8,357 nucleotides of DNA from Casp-actino8 sp037147055 (GCA_037147055.1 JBAWVW010000079.1:1-8357), one strand, 5' to 3'; positions 1 through 6,488 are shown, counted from the first letter of the stretch. Notes: generated from the sequence alone by a model not told the origin. Program-made: numbers and translations.

Positions 1-167
1 AGCACCATATGAATATGGATCACTCAGCCTGGGAGGGCTGGATTATCGATGGCAAAGTTGACACGGTGTTTTCGCGAGGTGTCGCTCTCATTGATAATGA
101 CCAATACATTGGGCTCAAAGGACATGGTAAGTACATCAAGCGTGGCCTCTCGCAATATCTCGTCTGA
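1..167 (+). CDS. hydA: Dihydropyrimidinase (D-hydantoinase), C-terminal fragment cut by the window edge
   Basis: Only the last 54 residues are visible, read from base 3 to a TGA at 165-167; the gene starts upstream of the window. The fragment begins H-H-M-N-M-D-H-S-A-W-E-G, matching the M-N-x-D-Y-S-x-(W/Y)-E-G block near the end of dihydropyrimidinases. It then has a short beta-strand tail with T-V-F-S-R-G and finishes with G-H-G-K-Y-I-K-R, where the family typically has G-H-G-(R/K)-(F/Y)-(L/I)-(K/R)-R. The enzyme family is a cytoplasmic metal-dependent amidohydrolase that hydrolyses dihydrouracil or dihydrothymine to N-carbamoyl-beta-alanine or N-carbamoyl-beta-aminoisobutyrate. The catalytic metal ligands lie outside the window, so activity cannot be judged. 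The next gene begins 34 bases downstream on the same strand, suggesting one operon. A hydantoinase or phenylhydantoinase of the same family is the main alternative. Confidence 0.85.
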   Translation, partial: HHMNMDHSAWEGWIIDGKVDTVFSRGVALIDNDQYIGLKGHGKYIKRGLSQYLV

Positions 168-190
168 GATTTCCCTTTAAAAAGAAAGAT

Positions 191-199
191 AGGAAAGAG
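191..199 (+). promoter_or_regulatory. Ribosome binding site of the semialdehyde dehydrogenase gene
   Basis: The purine-rich AGGAAAGAG ends 2 bases before the ATG at 202, with its GGAAAG core 4 bases away. It supports that ATG as the start. The 34-base spacer between the two genes is otherwise A-rich and shows no convincing promoter or terminator. Confidence 0.6.
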
Positions 200-201
200 T
201 T

Positions 202-1686
202 ATGTACCGCATTGATCATTGGATTGACGGACACACCGTCAGCAGTAAGTCAGGTCGCACGGGGAATATTTTTGATCCCGCTACGGGTCAGATTCAAGGC
301 ACAGTGGGTTTCGCTGATGTTGATGAGGTCGATCAAGCAGTTGCCAACGCCAAGGCCGCGCTACCAGCGTGGCGTTCAACGAACTTGTCGCGACGAGCTG
401 AGATTATGTTCAACATGCGTGAACTTGTGTCGGCTCATCGCAAAGAAATCGCTGCCTTGCTCACTCAGGAACACGGCAAGGTGACCGCAGACGCATTGGG
501 TGAACTCGCTCGAGGTTTGGAAAATATTGAGTACGCCTGTGGTATCCCTAATTTGTTGAAGGGTGGCTATTCAGAGCAAGCCTCTGCCGGTGTTGACGTG
601 TATAACATTCGCCAACCCCTCGGAGTTGTGGCGGGCATCACGCCATTCAACTTCCCATCTATGGTGCCGATGTGGATGTTCGCCAATGCCATTGCTTGTG
701 GCAATACCTTCATATTGAAGCCCTCCGAAAAAGATCCTTCAACAGCAATGTTTATTGCCGAATTGCTCAAGCAGGCGGGTTTACCTGATGGCGTATTCAA
801 TATTGTGCAGGGAGACAAAGTTGCCGTTGATCGATTGCTCAGTCACCCTGATATTGCTGCGATTAGTTTTGTGGGCTCAACACCGATCGCGCGTTACATC
901 TATGAAACCGGCACAAAAAATGGCAAGCGTGTTCAGGCTTTAGGTGGAGCAAAGAATCACATGTTGGTTCTTCCCGATGCCGACCTTGATATGGCGGCAG
1001 ATGCTTTAGTTAGTGCTGCCTACGGTTCAGCAGGGGAACGCTGCATGGCGATCTCCGTTGTTCTTGCGGTGGACACGATTGCTGATGAGTTGGTAGCCAA
1101 GGTCAAGAGTCGGATCCCCAACATTGTGGTCGGTAACGGTAGCGATCCATCTAGTGAAATGGGCCCGCTGATTACTGGTGAACATCGCGATAAGGTCGCG
1201 GGTTACGTGGCGGGAGCCGCTGGTGAAGGTGCAAAAGTTGTGGTGGATGGTCGCGAGGGAGCACCCAGTGATGGCTTCTTCTTGAAGCCGAGCCTGATTG
1301 ATCATGCTCAACCAGGGATGAAATGTTACGACGAAGAAATTTTTGGACCGGTCTTGACCGTGGTGCGGGTGACGTCGTATGAGCAGGGTCTGCAACTGAT
1401 TAATGACAATCAGTTCGGTAACGGCACAGCGATCTTTACTCGCGACGGTGGCGTTGCTAGGCAGTTCCAATTTGACGTCAATGTTGGAATGGTCGGCATC
1501 AATGTGCCGATTCCTGTTCCGGTTTCGTATTACTCATTTGGTGGTTGGAAGGCCAGTTTGTTTGGCGACCTACACATGTACGGTCCCGACGGGATTGCTT
1601 TTTACACCCGGAGCAAAGTCGTGACATCACGTTGGCCTGATCCCCGAACCAGCAAAGTCGATCTCGGCTTTCCGCAGAATAGGTAG
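202..1686 (+). CDS. mmsA: CoA-acylating (methyl)malonate-semialdehyde dehydrogenase
   Basis: This 494-residue aldehyde dehydrogenase matches the usual length of the MmsA/IolA family. The family oxidises malonate semialdehyde to acetyl-CoA, or methylmalonate semialdehyde to propionyl-CoA, with NAD, CoA and loss of CO2. Seen in the sequence: the nucleotide-binding and oxyanion block I-T-P-F-N at 146-150 (Asn150), followed by F-P-S-M-V-P-M-W-M-F typical of this subfamily; L-K-P-S-E-K at 172-177; F-V-G-S-T at 223-227; the catalytic cysteine Cys281 in G-E-R-C-M; and E-E-I-F-G-P-V. Where hydrolytic aldehyde dehydrogenases carry the general base in E-L-G-G, this protein has A-L-G-G (247-250), as expected for an enzyme that transfers the acyl group to CoA. 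The C-terminal N-V-P-I-P-V-P and F-G-G-W-K-(A/G)-S-L-F-G-D blocks are also typical. After dihydropyrimidinase, it probably handles the semialdehydes made from beta-alanine and 3-aminoisobutyrate. Inositol or valine breakdown are other known roles, less likely here. Confidence 0.93.
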   Translation: MYRIDHWIDGHTVSSKSGRTGNIFDPATGQIQGTVGFADVDEVDQAVANAKAALPAWRSTNLSRRAEIMFNMRELVSAHRKEIAALLTQEHGKVTADALGELARGLENIEYACGIPNLLKGGYSEQASAGVDVYNIRQPLGVVAGITPFNFPSMVPMWMFANAIACGNTFILKPSEKDPSTAMFIAELLKQAGLPDGVFNIVQGDKVAVDRLLSHPDIAAISFVGSTPIARYIYETGTKNGKRVQALGGAKNHMLVLPDADLDMAADALVSAAYGSAGERCMAISVVLAVDTIADELVAKVKSRIPNIVVGNGSDPSSEMGPLITGEHRDKVAGYVAGAAGEGAKVVVDGREGAPSDGFFLKPSLIDHAQPGMKCYDEEIFGPVLTVVRVTSYEQGLQLINDNQFGNGTAIFTRDGGVARQFQFDVNVGMVGINVPIPVPVSYYSFGGWKASLFGDLHMYGPDGIAFYTRSKVVTSRWPDPRTSKVDLGFPQNR

Positions 1687-1694
1687 AGAGCAAG

Positions 1695-2723
1695 ATGGAC
1701 ATCGGTGTTGTACTCCAGACCACTCCGCCCAGTGCGCGGGTGATCGACTTAGCGAAAAAAGCTGAGACATATGGGTTCACACATGTCTGGACTTTTGACA
1801 GCCATATTCTGTGGCAAGAGCCATTTCCGATCTTCGCCCAAATTTTGGCGGAGACTCGAAATGTCATTGTCGGACCGATGGTCACTAACCCAGCAACTCG
1901 CGACTGGACAGTGACGGCGAGTCTGTTCGCTACGTTAAACGAAATGTATGGCAACCGCACGGTGATTGGTATCGGTCGAGGAGACTCAGCTGTTCGAGTC
2001 ACCAATGGCAAGCCGACAACCCTCGCCACCTTGCGCGAAAGCATTCACGTGATCAGAGAGCTCGCAAACGGTCGTGCGGTGCAATACAAAGGTGCTGATT
2101 TGCGTCTGCCGTGGGCGAGTAAGTCGAGAGCTGAAGTGTGGGTAGCGGCTTATGGTCCAAAAGCGTTAGCGCTCACGGGTGAAGTTGGCGATGGTTTTAT
2201 CTTGCAGTTGGCAGATCCGAGTATCACCGAGTGGACAATCAAGGCAGTACGCGATGCTGCTGTTGCAGCGGGTCGAGATCCCCTCAGCATCAAGATTTGT
2301 GTGGCTGCCCCTGCTTATGTCACCGATGGGACACAAGCTGGATTAGTTCATGGTCGGGAACAGTGCCGTTGGTTCGGTGGGATGGTGGGCAACCATGTCG
2401 CGGACATCGTGGAGCGCTATGGCGATTCAGCACCAGTGCCCAAGGCTCTCACCGATTACATCAAGGATCGTCAGGGCTACGACTACAACGAGCACGGTCA
2501 GGCTGGTAATAGTCACACAACCTTCGTTCCCGATGAGATCGTTGATCGTTTTTGCATCGTCGGACCAGTTGAAGAACACGTCAAGCGCCTCAACGAATTG
2601 CGTGAGATGGGTGTTGATCAATTCTCTGTCTACTTACAACATGATGCAAAAGACGAAACATTGCGGGCATACGGTGAAAAGGTGATCCCGGTCATCGCCG
2701 AACAAATCGTGGCCAAAGGTTGA
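1695..2723 (+). CDS. Luciferase-like (LLM) flavin/F420-dependent oxidoreductase, CPS_4043-like
   Basis: This 342-residue TIM-barrel protein belongs to the bacterial luciferase-like family, close to F420-dependent methylenetetrahydromethanopterin reductase. Visible blocks: A-E-x-x-G-F-x-x-V-W-T-F-D at 23-35; G-P-M-V-T-N-P-A-T-R-D at 60-70; the cofactor-binding G-I-G-R-G-D-S-A at 92-99; A-A-Y-G-P-K-A-L at 151-158 leading into G-E-V-G-D-G-F-I; and a C-terminal V-P-D-E-x-V-D-R-F-C followed by G-V-D-Q-F-x-V-Y-L. From memory this arrangement fits TIGR03842, whose reaction is not known. Only 8 bases separate it from the preceding stop; AGGTAGAGAG overlapping that stop can serve as the ribosome binding site. 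Its position between catabolic enzymes and a transporter argues for a step in pyrimidine breakdown, such as reduction of the pyrimidine ring or conversion of a related ring compound. Use of F420 rather than FMN is inferred from the family only. Confidence 0.82.
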   Translation: MDIGVVLQTTPPSARVIDLAKKAETYGFTHVWTFDSHILWQEPFPIFAQILAETRNVIVGPMVTNPATRDWTVTASLFATLNEMYGNRTVIGIGRGDSAVRVTNGKPTTLATLRESIHVIRELANGRAVQYKGADLRLPWASKSRAEVWVAAYGPKALALTGEVGDGFILQLADPSITEWTIKAVRDAAVAAGRDPLSIKICVAAPAYVTDGTQAGLVHGREQCRWFGGMVGNHVADIVERYGDSAPVPKALTDYIKDRQGYDYNEHGQAGNSHTTFVPDEIVDRFCIVGPVEEHVKRLNELREMGVDQFSVYLQHDAKDETLRAYGEKVIPVIAEQIVAKG

Positions 2724-2736
2724 GTAAACAAAAATT

Positions 2737-3642
2737 ATGACGACGGTGGCGACAATAAAGAAAAACCGTGAGACCGCCCGACGGGTACGCCGCGTACTTC
2801 TCTTTGTGCTTTCGTTGCTGTTGGTAGCTGGGGCATGGGAACTGTACAAAATGTTTGGCCTAGATGCCGGGGGCAAGATATTCGGATGGAAGTTGTTGCC
2901 CCGTTCAAACAACCATGCAATGCCCCACGTGTGGGACATGCTGATGCGTTACAACCGACCTGAATTACGTGGTTCGGATCGCAAGATCTGGTCGGTCGTT
3001 TTAGCAGGTGCGTGGTTCTCATTCCGATTAGCGCTCGTCGGGTTCGCGATCGGCTCAACCTTAGGATTGGGCTTGTCGATTCTGATGGCCCGTTTCAAAA
3101 TCGCTGAGCGCGGAATTTTGCCGTACCTGGTGGTCTCACAAACAGTTCCGTTGATTGCGTTGGCGCCGCTCGTTGTGTCATGGGGCGGCAAGTTACATGT
3201 CGCTGGTTGGACATGGCCGCGTTGGATGTCGGCAGCAGTACTTGGTGCTTTCTTGGCGTTCTTTCCTGTTGCCGTCGGGGCCTTGAAAGGTCTCACCTCG
3301 GCACCGTCGGCATCGCTCGAATTGATGGACAGTTATGCCGCGTCGTGGTGGCAGACGCTTCGTAAGTTACGTTTCCCAGCAGCAATTCCTTTTATTGTTC
3401 CCTCACTGAAATTGGCGGCTTCGGCTTCAGTCATCGGCGTCGTTGTCGCAGAAATTTCAACTGGCTTGAAAGGTGGAATAGGTCGACTCATTATTGAGTA
3501 CGCCCGTGAAGCGACAAGTGATCCAGCAAAAGTTTTCACAGCGGTGTTTGGGGCGGCACTTCTCGGACTTGCTATGTCAGGGTTCGTGACCTTGGCGGAC
3601 ATGTACATGATGCGCAATCGCCCAAAGGAGGCTTCCACATGA
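2737..3642 (+). CDS. ABC transporter permease 1 (TauC/SsuC/ThiX type), probable pyrimidine-like substrate
   Basis: This 301-residue inner-membrane permease belongs to the nitrate/sulfonate/thiamine-precursor group. It starts with a positively charged cytoplasmic tail (K-K-N-R, R-R-V-R-R within residues 8-19), then a first membrane segment at about 20-37. Other hydrophobic segments lie near 86-114, 128-148, 165-184, 219-240 and 265-288. The cytoplasmic EAA loop that contacts the ATPase is at about 195-218 (E-L-M-D-S-Y-A-A-S, then R-K-L-R-F-P-A-A-I-P). A hydrophilic stretch at about 40-82 and a small insert at 150-163 after the third segment appear to be features of this subgroup, recalled rather than aligned. 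There is no good Shine-Dalgarno sequence: the 13-base gap after the previous stop is A-rich, so coupled translation is likely. The next gene overlaps its stop by 4 bases. The substrate is inferred from neighbouring genes. Confidence 0.88.
   Translation: MTTVATIKKNRETARRVRRVLLFVLSLLLVAGAWELYKMFGLDAGGKIFGWKLLPRSNNHAMPHVWDMLMRYNRPELRGSDRKIWSVVLAGAWFSFRLALVGFAIGSTLGLGLSILMARFKIAERGILPYLVVSQTVPLIALAPLVVSWGGKLHVAGWTWPRWMSAAVLGAFLAFFPVAVGALKGLTSAPSASLELMDSYAASWWQTLRKLRFPAAIPFIVPSLKLAASASVIGVVVAEISTGLKGGIGRLIIEYAREATSDPAKVFTAVFGAALLGLAMSGFVTLADMYMMRNRPKEAST
3624..3631 (+). promoter_or_regulatory. Strong Shine-Dalgarno sequence for the ABC ATPase gene
   Basis: AAAGGAGG lies 7 bases before the ATG at 3639, inside the end of the permease 1 gene. 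It fixes the start and means the ATPase can be translated well on its own, despite the ATGA overlap. Confidence 0.8.
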
Positions 3643-4439
3643 GTGCGGTAGAAATCACCAACATTTCCAAGGCTTTTAATCCTGGCTCAAGTAACCATAT
3701 TGATGCATTAACCGACATTAATTTGTCAATCGGCTCTGGCGAATTTGTCTCGTTAATCGGTCCGTCCGGATGTGGCAAGTCCACTCTTCTGCGACTCATT
3801 GCCAATCTCCTTGAGCCAACATCGGGTGCGCTTGTCGTGAATGGCAAGTCGGCCAAGCAGGCCCGACTTGATCAGGACTATGGCATGGCCTTTCAGCAGT
3901 CGGGTCTTTTTGAATGGCGCACAGTTGCCCAAAATATTGAATTGCCCCTTGAACTTAAGGGGTGGGATAAGACAAAACGTCATGCTCGTGCAACTGAAAT
4001 GCTCGAACTCGTTAAGTTATCTGAGTTTGCAAATCATTTTCCGTGGCAGCTCTCGGGTGGAATGCAACAGCGCGTGGCCATTGCTCGTGCTCTTGCTGTT
4101 CATCCCTCGTTGTTGTTGATGGATGAACCGTTTGGTGCGCTTGACGAAATGACACGAGAGCACATGCAAAGTGAGCTTCTTTCCATTTGTCGTGCATCTG
4201 GGACAACGGTGGTCTTTGTGACACACTCAATTCCAGAAGCAGTGTATTTATCAAACCGTGTTGTTGTGATGTCGCCCAGACCCGGTCGGGTAACCCAGAT
4301 CGTTGATGTGAGCATTGAAGGTGAACGTAGCGATGCAACCCGCGATAACGCGACGTTCTTCAAGGGAATTACCGCTGTTCGTGAAGCATTGCGCGGAGCA
4401 AGAGTCCCTGATTATGTGCGAGGCATAGAAGACCGATGA
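3639..4439 (+). CDS. ABC transporter ATP-binding protein (TauB/SsuB type)
   Basis: This 266-residue cytoplasmic ATPase drives the importer encoded around it. All expected motifs are present: Walker A G-P-S-G-C-G-K-S-T at 41-49; Q-loop F-Q-Q at 85-87 followed by S-G-L-F-E-W-R-T-V; signature L-S-G-G-M-Q-Q-R at 138-145; Walker B L-L-L-M-D-E-P at 158-164; D-loop G-A-L-D at 166-169; and the switch histidine His196 in V-T-H-S. No key residue is missing. The C-terminal part after about residue 210 (M-S-P-R-P-G-R) is short and shows no regulatory domain. The gene overlaps permease 1 upstream and permease 2 downstream, each as ATGA. The family includes ATPases for taurine, alkanesulfonate, nitrate and thiamine-precursor uptake. 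A pyrimidine-type substrate is inferred from the adjacent catabolic genes. Confidence 0.94.
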   Translation: MSAVEITNISKAFNPGSSNHIDALTDINLSIGSGEFVSLIGPSGCGKSTLLRLIANLLEPTSGALVVNGKSAKQARLDQDYGMAFQQSGLFEWRTVAQNIELPLELKGWDKTKRHARATEMLELVKLSEFANHFPWQLSGGMQQRVAIARALAVHPSLLLMDEPFGALDEMTREHMQSELLSICRASGTTVVFVTHSIPEAVYLSNRVVVMSPRPGRVTQIVDVSIEGERSDATRDNATFFKGITAVREALRGARVPDYVRGIEDR

Positions 4440-5227
4440 CTTCACGCTCTTCGTCTGTTATTCGCTCGTTGCTACCGCCCGTCGTTTTTGGCGTGGCGTT
4501 TATTACCGCTTGGGAACTAGCAGTGAAGGGTTTCCATCTCAAGCCTTATTTCTTGGCGCCGCCATCAAAGATCGGGCAGAAATTCAGCGAAAACATTGAC
4601 TTAGTTTGGGGTGCTGCGAAAGTTTCAGGAACCAACGCTTTGATCGGTTTGTTACTAGGTGCATTCTTTGGCATGGCGATGAGTTTTGTATTGAGCCGTT
4701 TTAAGTTTTTGAATAACCTCATTACGCCACTGGCAACTGCTTTGAATGCCATTCCGATTTTCGTATTGGTGGCTGTGCTGAATAACATGTTTGCCATCAC
4801 TAGCGAAGTGCCACGTCGGGCAATGGTGACATTAGTGGTCTACTTCATTGTTTTGGTAAACGTGGCCAAAGGTCTTACGCAAGTCAGCGCGACACATGTT
4901 GAGCTGATGAAGTCGTACGCCGCCAGTGATACACAAATTTTGCGCAAGGTTCGAATTCCGAATGCTATGCCGTACTTATTTACGGCACTCAAGATTTCGG
5001 CACCAGCGTCGGTGATTACCGCTTTCGTCAGCGAGTATTTCGGGGGTTCGCAGAACGGTTTGGGAAGTCGTATAACAAGCAATATCGCAAATTCGAAGAA
5101 TGCCGTCGCTTGGGCTTATGTACTTGGTGCATGCCTCTTGGGATTGACGTTCTATATGATCTCCAGCTTGCTGGAGGGAGCGGCCACACCGGGTGGGCGC
5201 CCAAAACGCACCAGAGAGGTCCGCTGA
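4436..5227 (+). CDS. ABC transporter permease 2 (TauC/SsuC/ThiX type)
   Basis: This second, distinct 263-residue permease probably pairs with permease 1 in a heterodimeric membrane channel. Hydrophobic segments are visible at about 11-30, 65-87, 95-117, 128-146, 180-200 and 224-246. L-A-P-P-S-K-I at 40-46 corresponds to the L-P-x-P-x-x-V block that follows the first segment in this family. The EAA loop is at about 156-179 (E-L-M-K-S-Y-A-A-S, then R-K-V-R-I-P-N-A-M-P). It is strikingly like the loop of permease 1, so both can dock to the single ATPase type. The C-terminus is a short basic tail (R-P-K-R-T-R). The start overlaps the ATPase stop as ATGA, and only a weak GAGG lies about 12 bases upstream, so translation is probably coupled. 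Unlike permease 1, it has a short loop after the first segment. Confidence 0.88.
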   Translation: MTSRSSSVIRSLLPPVVFGVAFITAWELAVKGFHLKPYFLAPPSKIGQKFSENIDLVWGAAKVSGTNALIGLLLGAFFGMAMSFVLSRFKFLNNLITPLATALNAIPIFVLVAVLNNMFAITSEVPRRAMVTLVVYFIVLVNVAKGLTQVSATHVELMKSYAASDTQILRKVRIPNAMPYLFTALKISAPASVITAFVSEYFGGSQNGLGSRITSNIANSKNAVAWAYVLGACLLGLTFYMISSLLEGAATPGGRPKRTREVR

Positions 5228-5308
5228 GTTTGTCAAAGTGACGATATTCGGTGGGCTATTGTGGCGTCATGAATCCGCGGGCACCAGCCCAAGGGGAGGA
5301 GAAAGAAA
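5228..5308 (+). promoter_or_regulatory. 81-base leader before the binding-protein gene, with strong ribosome binding site
   Basis: This is the longest untranslated gap inside the transporter block. Its last part carries AAGGGGAGGAG at 5291-5301, 7 bases before the ATG at 5309, the strongest ribosome binding site in the window. Just upstream, GGGC (5279-5282) can pair with GCCC (5287-5290) around a 4-base loop. Alternatively TGGGCT (5252-5257) can pair with AGCCCA (5286-5291); both pairings use the GCCC next to the ribosome binding site. TTGTCA (5230-5235) and TATTGT (5257-5262) resemble promoter boxes but lie 21 bases apart, too far for a normal promoter. A separate promoter or an RNA-level control for the binding protein is possible but not shown. 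Confidence 0.4.
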
Positions 5309-6463
5309 ATGAGAAAGAACAAAGGTTGGAAATTAGCAGCAGGCGTTGTCGCACTGTCATTGGCCGCTGTGGCTTGTGGTGGAAGTGACAGTTCGTCAAC
5401 TGGGTCAAGCGCCCCAGTAAAATGCGAAGCGACGACACCAGTCAAGTTGCAGTTACAGTGGTTTACACAGGCTCAGTTTGCTGGTTACTTCGCTGCCGTT
5501 GATCAGGGCTTCTACGCCGCTCAGTGTCTTGACGTCAGCATCCTTGAAGGTGGCGTTGACATCGTGCCACAGCAGCAGCTCGCCGACGGCGTAGTTGACT
5601 TCGCTTTGTCGTGGGTTCCGAAAGCTCTCGCAAGCCGCGAAGCTGGAGCGAACATCGTTGACATAGCCCAGATCTTCCAGCGTTCGGGCACCTTACAGGT
5701 CTCGCTCAAGGACAAGGGCATCACATCGCCTGCAGAATTTGCTGGCAAGAACATCGGTAACTGGGGCTACGGCAACGAATTTGAAATCTTTGCTGCTTTG
5801 ACCAAGGCTGGTCTCGATCCTGCCGCTGACGTGACACTCGTTCAGCAGCAGTTTGACATGGCAGCTTTGCTCGCTGGCGACATCGATGCCGCTGAGGCAA
5901 TGACGTATAACGAATACGCACAGGTGTTGGAAGCAATTAACCCAGCCACTGGTAAGCAGTACACCGCTGACGACTTCAACGTCGTGAGCTATGAAAACGA
6001 GGGTGTCGGCATGTTGCAGGACGCCATTTGGGCTTCAGGTGAGCGTCTTGCTAGCGATGCTGCGTACAAGGACACCGCGACCAAGTTTGTTGCTGCCTCA
6101 ATCCAGGGTTGGGCATTCTGCCGCGACAACGCTCAGGCTTGCGCCGACATCGTTGTTTCGAAGGGCTCAAAGCTTGGTGCATCACACCAGTTGTGGCAGA
6201 TGAATGAAGTGAATAAGCTCATCTGGCCCGCCACCGGTGGTGCCGGCATGATTGATGCCGCTGCTTGGGATCGCACTGCAACGCTTGCTCAGGAGACCAA
6301 GAACCTTGAAGGTTCAACCGTCCTTACTGCTGCTCCCGACGCTGAGGCATACACCAATGACATCGTCACAGCCGCTCTTGCCATTCTTGATGGCCTGGGT
6401 GTCGATACCAAGGGCTCAGGTTTTGCCCCGATTGACGTGACATTGAATGAAGCAGGCGCCTGA
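5309..6463 (+). CDS. ABC transporter substrate-binding lipoprotein, NMT1/THI5-like
   Basis: This 384-residue protein begins with a lipoprotein signal: basic M-R-K-N-K-G-W-K, a hydrophobic core, then A-V-A-C with lipidated Cys23 and a G-G-S-D-S-S-S linker. After export it would be anchored on the outer face of the membrane. The mature part starts V-K-L-Q-L-Q-W-F-T-Q-A-Q-F-A-G-Y (45-60), the first strand and helix of NMT1/THI5-like binding proteins, followed by D-Q-G-F-Y. Other family features are Q-Q-Q-L-A-D-G-V-V-D-F-A at 88-99, A-Q-I-F-Q-R-S-G at 120-127, the hinge-region W-G-Y-G-N-E-F-E at 152-159, and A-A-L-L-A-G-D-I-D-A at 185-194. Cys39/Cys73 and Cys271/Cys278 could form disulfides. Relatives bind flat heterocycles such as formylaminopyrimidine or riboflavin, and context suggests a pyrimidine derivative. 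All 23 glutamine codons are CAG, unlike the mixed use next door, consistent with high expression. Confidence 0.9.
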   Translation: MRKNKGWKLAAGVVALSLAAVACGGSDSSSTGSSAPVKCEATTPVKLQLQWFTQAQFAGYFAAVDQGFYAAQCLDVSILEGGVDIVPQQQLADGVVDFALSWVPKALASREAGANIVDIAQIFQRSGTLQVSLKDKGITSPAEFAGKNIGNWGYGNEFEIFAALTKAGLDPAADVTLVQQQFDMAALLAGDIDAAEAMTYNEYAQVLEAINPATGKQYTADDFNVVSYENEGVGMLQDAIWASGERLASDAAYKDTATKFVAASIQGWAFCRDNAQACADIVVSKGSKLGASHQLWQMNEVNKLIWPATGGAGMIDAAAWDRTATLAQETKNLEGSTVLTAAPDAEAYTNDIVTAALAILDGLGVDTKGSGFAPIDVTLNEAGA

Positions 6464-6475
6464 TTAATCAGGCGC
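6456..6475 (+). terminator. 20-base perfect palindrome over the binding-protein stop codon, probable terminator
   Basis: GCGCCTGATT (6456-6465) is followed directly by its reverse complement AATCAGGCGC (6466-6475). As RNA it would fold into a stem of about 8 pairs with a TTAA loop, extended by a G-U and an A-U pair at the base. The TGA stop of the binding-protein gene (6461-6463) sits inside the left arm. The following tract TTCCTTCT is pyrimidine-rich but not a clean U-run, so it is a moderate intrinsic terminator candidate. Protection of the messenger end, or protein binding to the palindrome, are alternatives. Confidence 0.55.
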
Positions 6476-6488
6476 TTCCTTCTGGAAG
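6475..6488 (+). other. Small hairpin between the two larger ones
   Basis: CTTCC (6475-6479) can pair with GGAAG (6484-6488) around a TTCT loop. It shares base 6475 with the palindrome before it. It may be chance, but it fills the spacer so that the region between the genes is nearly all foldable. Confidence 0.3.

Noticed and set aside
1027..1470. A 147-codon open frame on the - strand inside the dehydrogenase gene
   Set aside because: It lies fully antisense to conserved dehydrogenase motifs and its translation looks like random composition.
1499..2044. A 181-codon open frame on the - strand across the dehydrogenase/LLM junction
   Set aside because: It runs antisense through two well-supported genes, has no recognisable domain and no ribosome binding site; it is a shadow frame.
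2231..2509. A cysteine-rich + strand frame that looks at first like a small metal-binding protein
   Set aside because: It overlaps the LLM gene in another frame, and the cysteines arise from tgc/tgt strings in alanine and valine codons of the real frame.
5230..5262. TTGTCA and TATTGT as a sigma-70-type promoter before the binding-protein gene
   Set aside because: The spacing is 21 bases rather than about 17, and the -10 box is poor; kept only as a weak remark in the leader entry.
5269..5385. A short + strand frame from ATG 5269 that could be a leader peptide
   Set aside because: It has no ribosome binding site, overlaps the binding-protein gene out of frame, and includes the strong ribosome binding site of that gene as codons.
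5309..6463. Possibility that the THI5-like protein is a pyrimidine synthase like yeast Thi5 rather than a binding protein
   Set aside because: It has a lipoprotein signal and permease/ATPase partners, and it lacks the cysteine cluster C-C-C-F-C of Thi5 enzymes.
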